Positions 1 to 10,277 of a DNA stretch of 64,000 nucleotides are shown in pieces (positions within the stretch are counted from its first letter, which is position 1; each line of letters begins with the position of its first letter). A program made the translations under genes and the position numbers. The notes beneath the pieces are model-generated. The model was given only the letters and a program-made list of their open reading frames with translations. It was not told where the DNA came from and did not search any database. This DNA is from Aldehydirespirator sp965220485 (lineage in GTDB: Bacteria > Actinomycetota > Acidimicrobiia > Acidimicrobiales > Aldehydirespiratoraceae). The DNA is taken from NCBI GenBank assembly GCA_965220485.1, contig OZ244832.1, forward strand, positions 4,464,001 through 4,528,000, read 5' to 3'.

Positions 1-70
1 CGTTGTGTTGGCCCGGCTTCGATGTCGGGTGTCCCCCAACAAACAACGACATGGTGGAGGTGGTTCAAGC

Positions 71-910
71 ATGCTTGCTTTGACGCCGAGGGTGGTGGAT
101 GCGATGTTCGCGGCTGTTGGGCCGCAGTTGCCTGAGCGGGAGGAGTCTCAGCATCCGTTGGGGTGTCACCGGCCGCGGATCGCTGACCGCGACGTTTTCG
201 AGGCGATCGTGTTCCGGCTGGTGACGGGCTGTTCGTGGGATGTGGCGGGCCGGCTGGGCAAGGGCGGCGAGACCACGCTGCGCACCCGCTACAACGAATG
301 GAACGCCGACGGGGTGTTCGACCGGGTCGTCGCTGAGGCCCTCGAGGGCTATGACCGCATCGTGGGCGTCGATTTGTCCGAGGCGTCGGTGGACGCGTCG
401 TTGCACAAGGCGCCCTGCGGCGGCGACGGTGCGGGCAAGAGCCCTGTTGACCGGGGCAAATCGGGCTGGAAGTGGTCGCTGTTGGCGGACCGTTGGGGCA
501 TCCCGGTGAGCTGGGTCGCCGACGGCGCCAACCGCAACGACTGCACCCTGCTGGAGCCCACGCTGGCCGCCGCGGGGCGCCGCGGCCTGCTCGCCGACGT
601 CGAGACCCTGCACCTTGACCGCGGCTACGCCGGAGACCCGGTGCTCAAGGTCTGTGAGGGCTACGGCCTCCACGACGTGGTGCGCGCCCCCAAACGTGCC
701 CGGGGCAGCGGCCGCCGAAGGCCCAGGGCCGTGCCGCTGGGGATGCGCTGGACCATCGAGCGCACCAACTCGTGGCTGTCGAACTTCGGGCAGCTACGGC
801 GCAGCACCGACCGCAGCACCACCGCACGCCTCGGACAACTCGCATTGGCCATCGCATTGATCATCACCGTCAAACTCATCAAATGGGCCGACCGATGGAA
901 CCCCACGTGA
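71..910 (+). CDS. IS5-family transposase (DDE type)
   Basis: This is a cut-and-paste DDE transposase of the IS5 group, 279 aa. The N-terminal half carries the IS5 helical domain (RIADRDVFEAIVFRLVTGCS). The catalytic triad is visible as the Asp of SVDAS, the Asp of HLDRGYAG and the Glu of TIERTNSWL. I start at the ATG at 71 behind a GGTGGAGG ribosome site; the frame is open further upstream to the window edge. An imperfect inverted repeat (1-11 with 36-48) precedes the gene and could form a hairpin in its mRNA. The left end of the element lies at or outside the window edge and I could not pair terminal repeats, so element limits are undefined. It looks intact. Confidence 0.88.
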   Translation: MLALTPRVVDAMFAAVGPQLPEREESQHPLGCHRPRIADRDVFEAIVFRLVTGCSWDVAGRLGKGGETTLRTRYNEWNADGVFDRVVAEALEGYDRIVGVDLSEASVDASLHKAPCGGDGAGKSPVDRGKSGWKWSLLADRWGIPVSWVADGANRNDCTLLEPTLAAAGRRGLLADVETLHLDRGYAGDPVLKVCEGYGLHDVVRAPKRARGSGRRRPRAVPLGMRWTIERTNSWLSNFGQLRRSTDRSTTARLGQLALAIALIITVKLIKWADRWNPT

Positions 911-1366
911 CCGCCTATTTGCGCTCGCTCTTAGTCAAATTCACAACATGCATAACTCGAATTGTCCACATCTTGAGGGCACGTGAGGGAAGCGTCGCCA
1001 TCGGCAATTGAGCGTTGCGGTGGGCGCGTCGGCACGATCCGAGGTGTCGTGCCGCCCCGCGTGGGTCGAAGCGGCCCCCGACTCCGCCCGCCCGCTGCCA
1101 TCGCGCCAACATTCAGGCAGCTACAGACCGTTGAGTTCAATCGATCTCCAGTCTACGACTGCTTTGCTGGCTTCGTTCGTTCCTGGTGGTGGCCGGCCTG
1201 CCCCTCGAAGCGCGCCCCACGCCCTCGCTCGGATCGCGGCTGCCGCGCCTGCCATCGGATCCAGCGACGGACCGGCCTGCCGGCCGCGCCCACGGCCCGG
1301 ACCCAGCGCTCCCTCGATGCCTTCTCAGTCCAGCAAACCCCCCAACGCTCAGCCTAGGAGTAACCC
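911..1366. other. Intergenic region between IS5 transposase and giant surface protein
   Basis: These 456 bases contain only short overlapping open frames with no ribosome sites and no recognisable product. They must hold the right end of the IS5-type element and the promoter of the surface protein. The last bases (TAGGAG at 1355-1360) are the ribosome site of the downstream gene. I see no convincing terminator or promoter hexamer pair. Confidence 0.5.
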
Positions 1367-4300
1367 ATGACTGGCTCAAGTGCCAAGCACGCTACCGCGC
1401 TCATCGTCACCGCTGCCCTGCTGGCACTCGTCCCCGGTCCAGCAGCCGCGCGTACCGCTGAGCCTGCGCCAGTTCAGCTGACAGCGGCGCTTGGCGCTGG
1501 GCCGGCGCCGGCCCACGCCAAGGCTGTCGCGCCCGCCCACGCCCTCGCGCCGGATCTCCGCCCCGCCGACGTCATCTCTCCGCCAGTGGCGCAGGCCCAG
1601 ACCGGGGATCTCCAACCCATCCTCCTCGCCTCGGGCGCGCCGGACACGACCTTCGGCACCAACGGGACAGCCACCACCAACATCGACTCCAACGGCCCCG
1701 ACGCCGCCAACGCAGTGGCCGTGCAAAGCGACGGCAAGATAGTGGTGGGCGGCACCAGCGTCGGCGGCTTCGCCCTCGCGAGATACAACGCCGACGGCAG
1801 CCTCGACAACGGCTTCGGCACCGGCGCAACGGTGGTCACACACTTCTCGCCGGTCGGTGTGGGTTCTTTCGATGATAGCCTCAATGCGATAGCGCTCCAG
1901 TCCGACGGCAAGATCGTCGCCGCCGGGAGTACACGCGGCCGTCCGGTTGTGGTGCGCTACAACGCCGACGGGAGCCTCGACAACGGCTTCCATGTCAACG
2001 GAGTGGCGACCGCCGGCCGGAACGACCACCAGTTCGGCCAGGCTCGCTCGGTGGCGGTGCAGTCCGACGGCAGGATCGTGGTGGCCGCGTCGCGGAACTT
2101 CGGGAACAACTCCGCCGTGCTGCGCTACACCGCCGGGGGCTTTCTCGATCCCACCTTCGGCACCGGCGGCATCGTCACCACCGACCTGCTCGGCCAGGCT
2201 CGCTCGGTGGCGGTGCAGTCCGACGGCAAGATCGTGGTGGCCGGAACCAACAGCAACGACTTTGCGGTGGTGCGCTTCAACAGCGACGGCAGCCTCGACA
2301 CCGACTTCGACACCGACGGTGCCGTCACCACCGACATCGGCACCAGCAGCACCGACATGGGAGAGTCCGTCGCCTTGCAGTCCGACGGCAAGATCGTCGT
2401 CGCCGGCGAGAGCAACGGCGATTTCGCGGTGGTGCGCTACGACAGCGGCGGCAGCCTCGACACCGACTTCGACACCGACGGAATAGCCACCACGACGGCG
2501 GCCTTCGCCGGATTCCGCGCCCCGGTCGCGGCCCTGATCCAGTCCGACGGCAAGATCGTGGTTGCCGCAGGACCCAGCGATTTCGCGGTGGTGCGCTTCA
2601 ACAGCGACGGCAGCCTCGACACCGGCTTCGACACCGACGGTGCCGTCACCACCGACATCGGCACCAGCAGCACCGACGTGGGACGTGCCGTCGCCTTGCA
2701 GTCCGACGGCAAGATCGTGGTGGCCGGATCGAGCGACCGGGACTTCGCGATGGTGCGCTACGACAGCGACGGCGGCCTCGACACCGACTTCGACACCGAC
2801 GGCAAGACCACCACCAACATCAGCACGGACAGTCCCGACGTCGGGCTCGCCGCGGCGCGCCAGTCCGACGGGAAGATCGTGGTCGCAGGATGGAGCCTCG
2901 GCGACCTGGCGGTGGTGCGCTACAACAGCGGCGGCAGCCTCGACACCGGCTTCGACACCGACGGAATAGTCACCACCGAAGTCAGAGGCGGCCACTTCGA
3001 CAGCCGCCTGCTTCGGAGCGATCCGGTGGCGGTGGCCCTGCAAGCAGACGGCAAGATCGTCGTCGCCACCGACGGCGGCGGTGAACTGATCGTTTTGCGC
3101 TACAACACCGGCGGCAGCCTCGACACCGGCTTCGACACCGACGGAATGGTCACCACCGATCTCGGGAGTTTCGACGACTCCAGCCGTTCGGTCATGGTGC
3201 AGTCCGACGGCAAGATCGTGGTCGGCGCGTCGGCCGGCTCTGACTTCGCGGTGGTGCGCTACAACAGCGACGGCAGCCTCGACACCGGCTTCGACACCGA
3301 CGGCATCGCGGTCACAGCCATCGGCGGCAGCCCCGACCACGACGACGGCGCTGCCGCAGCCGCCCTGCAAGCCGACGGCAAGATCGTGGTGGCGGGCACG
3401 TACGTGGACGACTTCGCGGTGGTGCGCTTCAACAGCGACGGCAGCCTCGACACCGGCTTCGACACCGACGGCATCGCGGTCACCGACCTGCTCGGGTCCA
3501 GCTTCGACGGCGCCGGTGCGGTGGCCGTGCAGGGGAACGGGAAGATCGTGGTCGCGGGCGCCACCAGCCGCATCCAATACAGCGACGACGACCTGGCGGT
3601 GGTGCGCTACAACGGCAACGGCAGCCTCGACACCGGCTTCGACCGCGACGGAGTGGCAACCACCAACATTGGCCACAACGATTCGGCCGCCGCGGCAGCA
3701 GTGCAGAGCGACGGCAAGATCCTCGTCCTGTCCGGGAGCTCCATCCTGCGCTACCACAGCAACGGCAGCCTCGACACCGGCTTCGACACCGACGGCATCG
3801 CGCCCGTCGGCGTCTCCGCCCGTTCGATGGTCGTGCAGCCCGACGGGAAGATTCTGGCGGCCGGAGGCAGCGGCGCCGACTTCGGGCTGTGGCGCTACGA
3901 CCCGGCCCGCTCCCCGACAACGCCCCCGGTGGGCCCCGGACCAGTGCCGGCGGACGAGGTCCTGGCCCGGATATCTTCGGCGGTCGACGAGAGCCTCGAC
4001 CCAGGCTTCGGCACCGGCGGCAAGACCACCGTGAACATCGGTCTCGACAGCGTCGACACGGCCCATGCGGTGGCCCGCCAGTCCGACGGCAAGATCGTGG
4101 TGGCCGGTGTGAGCAACTCCGGCCTCGCGGTGGTGCGCTACAACAGTGACGGCAGCGTCGACACCGGCTTCGGCACCGGCGGCACGACCGTCCTCCATCT
4201 ACGAAGCGGCTTCTCAGAGGGCTTGGGGCTGGCGGTGCAGTCCGACGGCAAGATCGTGGTGGCCGCAGGACCCGGCGATTTCGCGGTGGTGCGCTTCAGC

Positions 4301-7300
4301 AGCGACGGCAGCCTCGACACCGGCTTCGGCACCGGCGGAACAGCCATCGCCGGCACCAGCCACTCCCATTTTTCGGCAAGTTCCATTGCCCTTCAGAGCG
4401 ACGGCAAGATAGTCGTCGCGGGACAGGCACGCCATCTCGGCGGCGACATTGCGGTGGGGCGCTACAACAGCAACGGCAGCCTCGACACCGGCTTCGGCAC
4501 CGGCGGAACAGCCATCGCCAACCTCCGCGACGACGGGCTGGACTCGGCCCACGCGCTCGCCGTGCAGTCCGACGGCAAGATCGTCGTCGCCGGCGAGAGC
4601 AACGGCGACATCGCGGTGGTGCGCTTCAACAGCAGCGGCAGCCTCGACACCGGCTTCGACACCGACGGAGCAGTCACCGTCAACTTGGGCGGCGGCGACC
4701 GCGCCTACGGTGTGGCCCTTCAGAGCGACGGGAAGATCGTGGTGGCCGGCGAGGGCAACGGCGACATCGCGGTGGTGCGCTTCAACAGCGACGGCAGCCC
4801 CGACTCCGGCTTCGACACCGACGGAGCAGTCACCACCGACGTCGGTGAGGGCTTCGGGGACCACGGTCGCGCCGTGGCGGTGCAGAGCGACGGCAAGATC
4901 GTCGTCGCCGGGACGGACGGAAGCGCCCACGCGGCCGACGCTGACATCACCGTCGTGCGCTACAACAGCGACGGCAGCCTCGACGCGACTTTCGGCACCG
5001 GCGGCACAGCCGTCACGGACCTCGGTGGAAGCGACCGAGGCGCCGGCCTGGCCCTGCAGCCCGACGGGAAGATCGTGGTGGCCGGAACTAGCGACAGCGA
5101 CTTCGCGGTGGTGCGCTACGGCACCGGCGGCAGCCTCGACACCGGCTTCGGCACGAGCGGAACAGTCGCCACCAACATCGATGACAACGGGCCCGACGGC
5201 GCCCGGGACATGGCGCTCCAGGCCGACGGCAAGATCCTCGTCCTGTCCGGGTCATCCGTCGTGCGCTTCGACACCGGCGGCAGCGTCGACACCGGCTTCG
5301 GTACCGGCGGCGCCGCGACCAGCACGAGCCCGGGCGCCGCGATGGCCCTCCAGACCGACGGCAAGACGGTCGTCGCCGGTCCCCGCGGCAACTCGGTGGC
5401 ATTGGTGCGCTACAACGCCGACGGCAGCGTCGACACCGGCTTCGGCACGAGCGGCACCGCGGTCACCGTGGTCACCGACTCCGAACACGACAGAGCCGGG
5501 GTGGGCGACGTCGTGCTGCAGAGCGACGGCAAGATCGTGGTGGCCGGCACGAGGGCCGGCGACTTCATGGTGGTGCGCTACAGCGCCGACGGCAGCCTCG
5601 ACACCGGCTTCGGCACCGGCGGCATCGTCACCACGAGTCTCAGCGACGAGTACCCGAACACCATCGTGGGGGCGGCCGCGGTTCAGAGCGACGGCAAGAT
5701 CGTCGTGGCCGGCAAGAGCAGTAGATCGCCCGTGTTCTTCGACGTCGACGCCCGTGGCAGGCCGATCATTTTTGATCCGGGATTCGCGGTGGTGCGCTAC
5801 AACGCCGACGGCAGCGTCGACACCGGCTTCGGCGCCGGCGGTGTGGCCACTGCGGCCGGCAACGAGCAGAGCCGCTACTCCTCGGGCCCGAATGGGATCG
5901 CCATCCAACCCGACGGGAAGATCGTAGTCGTCGGCGACGGCGGGTACCCCAACAACTTCACGGTGGTGCGCCTCAACGCCGACGGCAGCCTCGACACCGG
6001 CTTCCACGCCGACGGCGTCAGGAGCCCGTTCTTCCAGGGGCTCCATGTTGCGTACGGCGTGGCCGTTCAGTCCGACGGCAAGATCGTCGTCGCGGGCGTG
6101 GGCAACCTCAAGTTCGGCTCCGGGTCGTCCTCCGAAGGGCTCCGCCTGGTGTTCGCGGTGCTTCGCTTCAACGCCGACGGCAGCCTCGACACCACCTTCG
6201 CCACCGACGGCATAGCCCTGGCGTTCCTGTTGGAAGTCGAGAACCGGGGTGCCGGTCAGGCGGTCCCTGTGGTGTTGCAGAGCGACGGCAAGATCGTGGT
6301 GGCGGGATCCCATGACGGCGACATCGCCCTCGCCCGTTTCGACCCGGGATCCTCGGCCCAGGTGCCCCTGGTGACGGAGGTGACCGTCCCCGGGCCTCCG
6401 ACGGATGTGGTGGCCTCGGCCCAGGACCGCTCCGCGGTGGTCTCCTGGACAGCTCCGTCGTTCACCGGCAACGCCCTGATCAGCGGCTACACCGCGACGG
6501 CTTCGCCGGGCGGGCGGAGCTGCACCACCACCGGCGCCGTCTCCTGCACGGTGACGGGCCTCAACAACGGCACGGCCTACACGTTCACGGTTGTGGCCCG
6601 CAACGAGAAGGGATCCTCGGCGGCGTCGGAGCCCTCCGCGCCGGTTACCCCGACCGCGGGACTCGGGGTTCCCACCGCGGTGACGGCCACCCCCGGGGAC
6701 GGCTCCCTGGTGGTGGGCTGGACCGAGCCCGGGTCCAACGGCGGTTCGCCCATCACCGGCTACACCGCCACCGCCGCGCCCGGCGTCCACACGTGCAGCG
6801 CCGCGGCCTCGGACACGTCGTGCACGATCACGGGGCTCACCAACGGCACTCCCTACACCGTGACGGTCACGGTGACCAACCAAGAGGGCTCTTCAGCGGT
6901 GTCGGCGGCCTCCGCACCGGCGACGCCGCGCACGGTGCCCGACCCGCCCACCGCCGTCACCGCCCGGCCCGCAGAGGCGTCGTTGGCGGTGTCGTGGACG
7001 GCACCGGCCTTCGACGGCGGCGCCGCCGTCACCGAGTACACCGCCACCGCCGCGCCCGGCGGCAACACTTGCACCGCCACCGGCGCCGTCTCCTGCACGG
7101 TGACGGGCCTCGACAACGGCACGGCCTACACGGTGACGGTCGTCGCGGCCAACGAGGCGGGCAGCTCGGCGCCGTCGCAGCCCTCGCCGCCCGTGACGCC
7201 GCGCACGGTGCCCGACCCGCCGACCGCGGTCACGGGCGCCGCCGCCGACGCCTCGGTGACGGTGTCGTGGACCCCGCCCGCCTCCAACGGGGGCGCGTCC

Positions 7301-10138
7301 GTCACCGGCTACACCGCCACCGCCGCGCCCGGCGGCAGCACCTGCACCACCACCGGCGCCGTCTCCTGCACGGTGACGGGCCTCGACAACGGCACGGCCT
7401 ACACGTTCACCGTCACCGCGGCCAACGAAGCCGGGAACTCCCGCGCCTCGCAGCGGTCCGCGCCCGTGACGCCGCGCACGGTGCCCGACCCGCCACGGTC
7501 GGTGAGCGCCGTCCCCGGCGACAGCTCGGCCGAAGTGTCGTGGAGGGCACCGAGGTTCAATGGGGGCGCGTCCGTCACCGGCTACACCGCCACCGCCGCG
7601 CCCGGCGGGAGCACCTGCACCACCACCGGCGCCGTCTCCTGCACGGTGACGGGCCTCGACAACGGCACGGCCTACACGTTCACCGTCACCGCAACCAACG
7701 AAGCCGGGGTCTCCGCCGCGTCGCAGCCGTCGGCGGCGGTGACGGCCCGCACCGTCCCCGACGCACCGACCGCGGTCAGCGCCACCGGGTCCGAGGACGG
7801 CCAGTCGCGGGTGTCGTGGACCGCGCCGTCATTCGACGGCGGCGCCGAGATCGTCCGCTACACCGCCACCGCGGACCCCGGCGGGAGCACCTGCACCGCC
7901 GACGGCGCGGCGATGACGGCCTGCACGGTGACCGGGCTCGGCAACGGCACCGAGCACACCTTCACCGTGGTCGCCCACAACGTGGCCGGGCCGTCGCAGG
8001 CGTCGGCGGCGTCGAGCGGTGCCGTTCCCGCGGGCGCCCCGGACCCGCCCTCGGCGGTCGCCGCCCAAGCGGCCGGTGACGGCATCGAGGTGTCCTGGGC
8101 CGGGCCCGCCAGAACCGGCGGACCGCCGATCTCCGCATACACGGCCACCGCGGAGCCCGGCGGGCACTACTGCACCGCCGCGGGCAGCGCCACGGGCTGC
8201 ACGATCACCGGTCTGGTGCGGGGCCGGTCCTATGAGGTCGCCGTGACCGCCGGCAACGCCGGATTGAGGACCTCGACGCCGTCGGCGCCGGTCACGGCCA
8301 CGGTGCCGGCCGGTCCGCCCGACGCGCCCGGCGGCGTGGCCGTCGTCGCGGGCAACGCAGACGCCCGCGTGTCCTGGCAGGCGCCCGCCGCCACGGGCGC
8401 GCCCGACGCGACCGTCGTCGAGTACGAGGCCACCGCCACCCCGTCGGCCCAGGGCCCGGACCTGGAGTCCCGGAGCTGCACCGCGGTGGGCGGCGGCCTG
8501 TCGTGCATCATCACCGGCCTCGTCAACGGCACCGCCTACGACGTGACGGTCACCGCCAGGAGCTCCCACGGTCTCGTCTCGGCGGCGTCGACCCCGCCGG
8601 TCACGGCCGAACCGTCGGCCCCGCCCGCCGCACCCGACGCGCCCACCGGCGTCGCCGTGGTCCTCGAGGCCGTCGGCGCCACCGTGTCGTGGACCCCTCC
8701 AGACGGTTCGGGCGCCAGTGTCAGTCTGCTCGTGCAGACCGTCGATCCGATCACCGGCTACGAGGTTCACGCCTCACCGGGCCCGGGCCAGTGCAGCGCC
8801 GACGCCGGAGAGACGTCGTGTCGCATCGAGGGGCTCGCTCCCGGCCACAGCTACACGTTCGCGGTGACCGCGCTCAGCGTGGCCGGACGGTCGGCGGCGT
8901 CGGAGGCCTCGCGCCCGGCGGCGGTGGCCGCAGCGGCTCCGGGCGAGCCCGCCGCGGTGACCGCCGTCCCCGGCGGCGGATGGGCCCGCGTGAGCTGGGA
9001 CGCGCCCGCCACCGACGGGGGCGCGGCGATCACCCGCTACACCGCGACGGCCGCACCCTCGGGCCGCTCCTGCACCGGCACCGGCGCGGGCCGCTCGTGC
9101 ACCGTGACCGGCCTCGTCAACGGCATCGAGTACACGTTCACCGTCACCGCCCGCAACGCCCGCGGCACGTCGCCCCCGGCGCAGCCCTCGGCTGCGGTGT
9201 GGGTCACCGTGCCCACCGGCGTGCGAGCCGGGCCCGGCACCCCCGGCGCGGGCGAGGTGGTCGTGACCTGGACCCCGTCCGACACCGGCACCAGCGGCAT
9301 CACCATCGCGGGATACGAGGTCGTCTCGACGCCGGGCCAGCGCACCTGCACCGCCGGCAGCGCCGACACCACCTGCACCGTGCGCGGGCTCGTCAACGAC
9401 CGGGCCTACACCTTCACCGTCACCGCCGAACGCTCCGACGGTCTGCTAGCCACCTCGGCTGCGTCCAACCGCACCACCCCGACAGCCCCCGCACCCCCGC
9501 GCCGGCCCCCCGGAGGCGGAGGTGGAGGCGGAGGTGGTGGAGGGCCCGTGCCGGAGCCCGAGCCGGAAGAGGAGCCGGAGGCCGTCGCCTTCAGCGACGT
9601 CGCCGACGACGCCTGGTATGCGCCCCACGTGGCCCACATCGCCTCACTCGGCGTGACTATCGGATACTCCGACGGCACCTACCGGCCCGGCCTCGAGGTC
9701 ACGCGGGCCCAGATGGCCACCTTCCTCGCACGCGCCCTGGACCTCGCCGTCCCCGACGAGTCCGCCGGGTTCACCGACGTGGAGCCCGAGGGCGTGCACG
9801 CCTCCAACATCGAGGCCCTGTTCGCGACGGGCATCACCGCGGGCTGCGACACAGAACCGCTGCGTTACTGCCCACAGAGGCCGGTCACGCGGGCCCAGAT
9901 GGCCGCATTCCTCGCACGCGCCCTGGACCTGGCCGTCCCCGACGAGCCCGCCGGGTTCACCGACGTGGAGCCCGAGGGCGTGCACGCCTCCAACATCGAG
10001 GCCCTGTTCGCGACGGGCATCACCGCGGGCTGCGACACAGAACCGCTGCGTTACTGCCCACAGAGGCCGGTCACGCGGGCCCAGATGGCCGCATTCCTCA
10101 GCCGAGCCATCAACCGCCTCCAAGACCGGACCTCCTAG
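1367..10138 (+). CDS. Giant secreted surface protein: delta-60 repeats, FN3 domains, SLH domains
   Basis: The protein is 2923 aa. A signal peptide (about residues 1-30, hydrophobic core ALIVTAALLALVPG then PAAARTAEP) directs export. Residues about 88-846 and 874-1655 hold two blocks of 14 delta-60 repeats each, built on units like QSDGKIVVAG, RYNSDGSLDTGFGTDG; such repeats are expected to form a beta-propeller-like array. They are split by a Pro-rich linker near 847-870. Eleven FN3 domains follow (about 1670-2705), most with a Cys pair as in SCTTTGAVSC. A Gly run (about 2717-2727) and an acidic Pro/Glu linker lead to three C-terminal SLH repeats (from about 2740). SLH domains usually bind secondary cell-wall polymer, so the protein is probably wall-anchored and adhesive; its ligand cannot be read. 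Ribosome site TAGGAG. Confidence 0.88.
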   Translation: MTGSSAKHATALIVTAALLALVPGPAAARTAEPAPVQLTAALGAGPAPAHAKAVAPAHALAPDLRPADVISPPVAQAQTGDLQPILLASGAPDTTFGTNGTATTNIDSNGPDAANAVAVQSDGKIVVGGTSVGGFALARYNADGSLDNGFGTGATVVTHFSPVGVGSFDDSLNAIALQSDGKIVAAGSTRGRPVVVRYNADGSLDNGFHVNGVATAGRNDHQFGQARSVAVQSDGRIVVAASRNFGNNSAVLRYTAGGFLDPTFGTGGIVTTDLLGQARSVAVQSDGKIVVAGTNSNDFAVVRFNSDGSLDTDFDTDGAVTTDIGTSSTDMGESVALQSDGKIVVAGESNGDFAVVRYDSGGSLDTDFDTDGIATTTAAFAGFRAPVAALIQSDGKIVVAAGPSDFAVVRFNSDGSLDTGFDTDGAVTTDIGTSSTDVGRAVALQSDGKIVVAGSSDRDFAMVRYDSDGGLDTDFDTDGKTTTNISTDSPDVGLAAARQSDGKIVVAGWSLGDLAVVRYNSGGSLDTGFDTDGIVTTEVRGGHFDSRLLRSDPVAVALQADGKIVVATDGGGELIVLRYNTGGSLDTGFDTDGMVTTDLGSFDDSSRSVMVQSDGKIVVGASAGSDFAVVRYNSDGSLDTGFDTDGIAVTAIGGSPDHDDGAAAAALQADGKIVVAGTYVDDFAVVRFNSDGSLDTGFDTDGIAVTDLLGSSFDGAGAVAVQGNGKIVVAGATSRIQYSDDDLAVVRYNGNGSLDTGFDRDGVATTNIGHNDSAAAAAVQSDGKILVLSGSSILRYHSNGSLDTGFDTDGIAPVGVSARSMVVQPDGKILAAGGSGADFGLWRYDPARSPTTPPVGPGPVPADEVLARISSAVDESLDPGFGTGGKTTVNIGLDSVDTAHAVARQSDGKIVVAGVSNSGLAVVRYNSDGSVDTGFGTGGTTVLHLRSGFSEGLGLAVQSDGKIVVAAGPGDFAVVRFSSDGSLDTGFGTGGTAIAGTSHSHFSASSIALQSDGKIVVAGQARHLGGDIAVGRYNSNGSLDTGFGTGGTAIANLRDDGLDSAHALAVQSDGKIVVAGESNGDIAVVRFNSSGSLDTGFDTDGAVTVNLGGGDRAYGVALQSDGKIVVAGEGNGDIAVVRFNSDGSPDSGFDTDGAVTTDVGEGFGDHGRAVAVQSDGKIVVAGTDGSAHAADADITVVRYNSDGSLDATFGTGGTAVTDLGGSDRGAGLALQPDGKIVVAGTSDSDFAVVRYGTGGSLDTGFGTSGTVATNIDDNGPDGARDMALQADGKILVLSGSSVVRFDTGGSVDTGFGTGGAATSTSPGAAMALQTDGKTVVAGPRGNSVALVRYNADGSVDTGFGTSGTAVTVVTDSEHDRAGVGDVVLQSDGKIVVAGTRAGDFMVVRYSADGSLDTGFGTGGIVTTSLSDEYPNTIVGAAAVQSDGKIVVAGKSSRSPVFFDVDARGRPIIFDPGFAVVRYNADGSVDTGFGAGGVATAAGNEQSRYSSGPNGIAIQPDGKIVVVGDGGYPNNFTVVRLNADGSLDTGFHADGVRSPFFQGLHVAYGVAVQSDGKIVVAGVGNLKFGSGSSSEGLRLVFAVLRFNADGSLDTTFATDGIALAFLLEVENRGAGQAVPVVLQSDGKIVVAGSHDGDIALARFDPGSSAQVPLVTEVTVPGPPTDVVASAQDRSAVVSWTAPSFTGNALISGYTATASPGGRSCTTTGAVSCTVTGLNNGTAYTFTVVARNEKGSSAASEPSAPVTPTAGLGVPTAVTATPGDGSLVVGWTEPGSNGGSPITGYTATAAPGVHTCSAAASDTSCTITGLTNGTPYTVTVTVTNQEGSSAVSAASAPATPRTVPDPPTAVTARPAEASLAVSWTAPAFDGGAAVTEYTATAAPGGNTCTATGAVSCTVTGLDNGTAYTVTVVAANEAGSSAPSQPSPPVTPRTVPDPPTAVTGAAADASVTVSWTPPASNGGASVTGYTATAAPGGSTCTTTGAVSCTVTGLDNGTAYTFTVTAANEAGNSRASQRSAPVTPRTVPDPPRSVSAVPGDSSAEVSWRAPRFNGGASVTGYTATAAPGGSTCTTTGAVSCTVTGLDNGTAYTFTVTATNEAGVSAASQPSAAVTARTVPDAPTAVSATGSEDGQSRVSWTAPSFDGGAEIVRYTATADPGGSTCTADGAAMTACTVTGLGNGTEHTFTVVAHNVAGPSQASAASSGAVPAGAPDPPSAVAAQAAGDGIEVSWAGPARTGGPPISAYTATAEPGGHYCTAAGSATGCTITGLVRGRSYEVAVTAGNAGLRTSTPSAPVTATVPAGPPDAPGGVAVVAGNADARVSWQAPAATGAPDATVVEYEATATPSAQGPDLESRSCTAVGGGLSCIITGLVNGTAYDVTVTARSSHGLVSAASTPPVTAEPSAPPAAPDAPTGVAVVLEAVGATVSWTPPDGSGASVSLLVQTVDPITGYEVHASPGPGQCSADAGETSCRIEGLAPGHSYTFAVTALSVAGRSAASEASRPAAVAAAAPGEPAAVTAVPGGGWARVSWDAPATDGGAAITRYTATAAPSGRSCTGTGAGRSCTVTGLVNGIEYTFTVTARNARGTSPPAQPSAAVWVTVPTGVRAGPGTPGAGEVVVTWTPSDTGTSGITIAGYEVVSTPGQRTCTAGSADTTCTVRGLVNDRAYTFTVTAERSDGLLATSAASNRTTPTAPAPPRRPPGGGGGGGGGGGPVPEPEPEEEPEAVAFSDVADDAWYAPHVAHIASLGVTIGYSDGTYRPGLEVTRAQMATFLARALDLAVPDESAGFTDVEPEGVHASNIEALFATGITAGCDTEPLRYCPQRPVTRAQMAAFLARALDLAVPDEPAGFTDVEPEGVHASNIEALFATGITAGCDTEPLRYCPQRPVTRAQMAAFLSRAINRLQDRTS
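9704..10091 (+). repeat. 186-bp tandem duplication encoding the last two SLH domains
   Basis: The DNA from about 9704 repeats with a period of 186 bp (62 codons). The units differ at only a few bases, for example CTCGCC versus GGCC in the Leu-Ala-Val stretch and TCC versus CCC after GACGAG. The second and third SLH domains are therefore almost the same protein sequence and share the Cys pair in GCDTEPLRYC. The near identity suggests a recent in-frame duplication inside the anchor. Confidence 0.85.
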
Positions 10139-10277
10139 GCGCCGGATCCAACCGGCAGCCCTGGATGCGGGGGATTCCCCAGAATCGGTCCCGTCAACCC
10201 GGTCGAATCGGGAGGGCCCATGGTGGCCATGGTGCAACGCGACGCTACGCGCGTCCGCGGGCCGGGCTGGGCCCTAG

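Noticed and set aside
1376..4198. 940-codon minus-strand open frame opposite the delta-60 gene
   Set aside because: It mirrors the repeat structure of the plus-strand gene, has low-complexity Val/Ala/His/Gly composition and no start signal; it is a shadow of G+C-rich codons.
5252..6883. 543-codon minus-strand frame
   Set aside because: Shadow of the surface protein gene with repetitive Gly/Arg/Val content.
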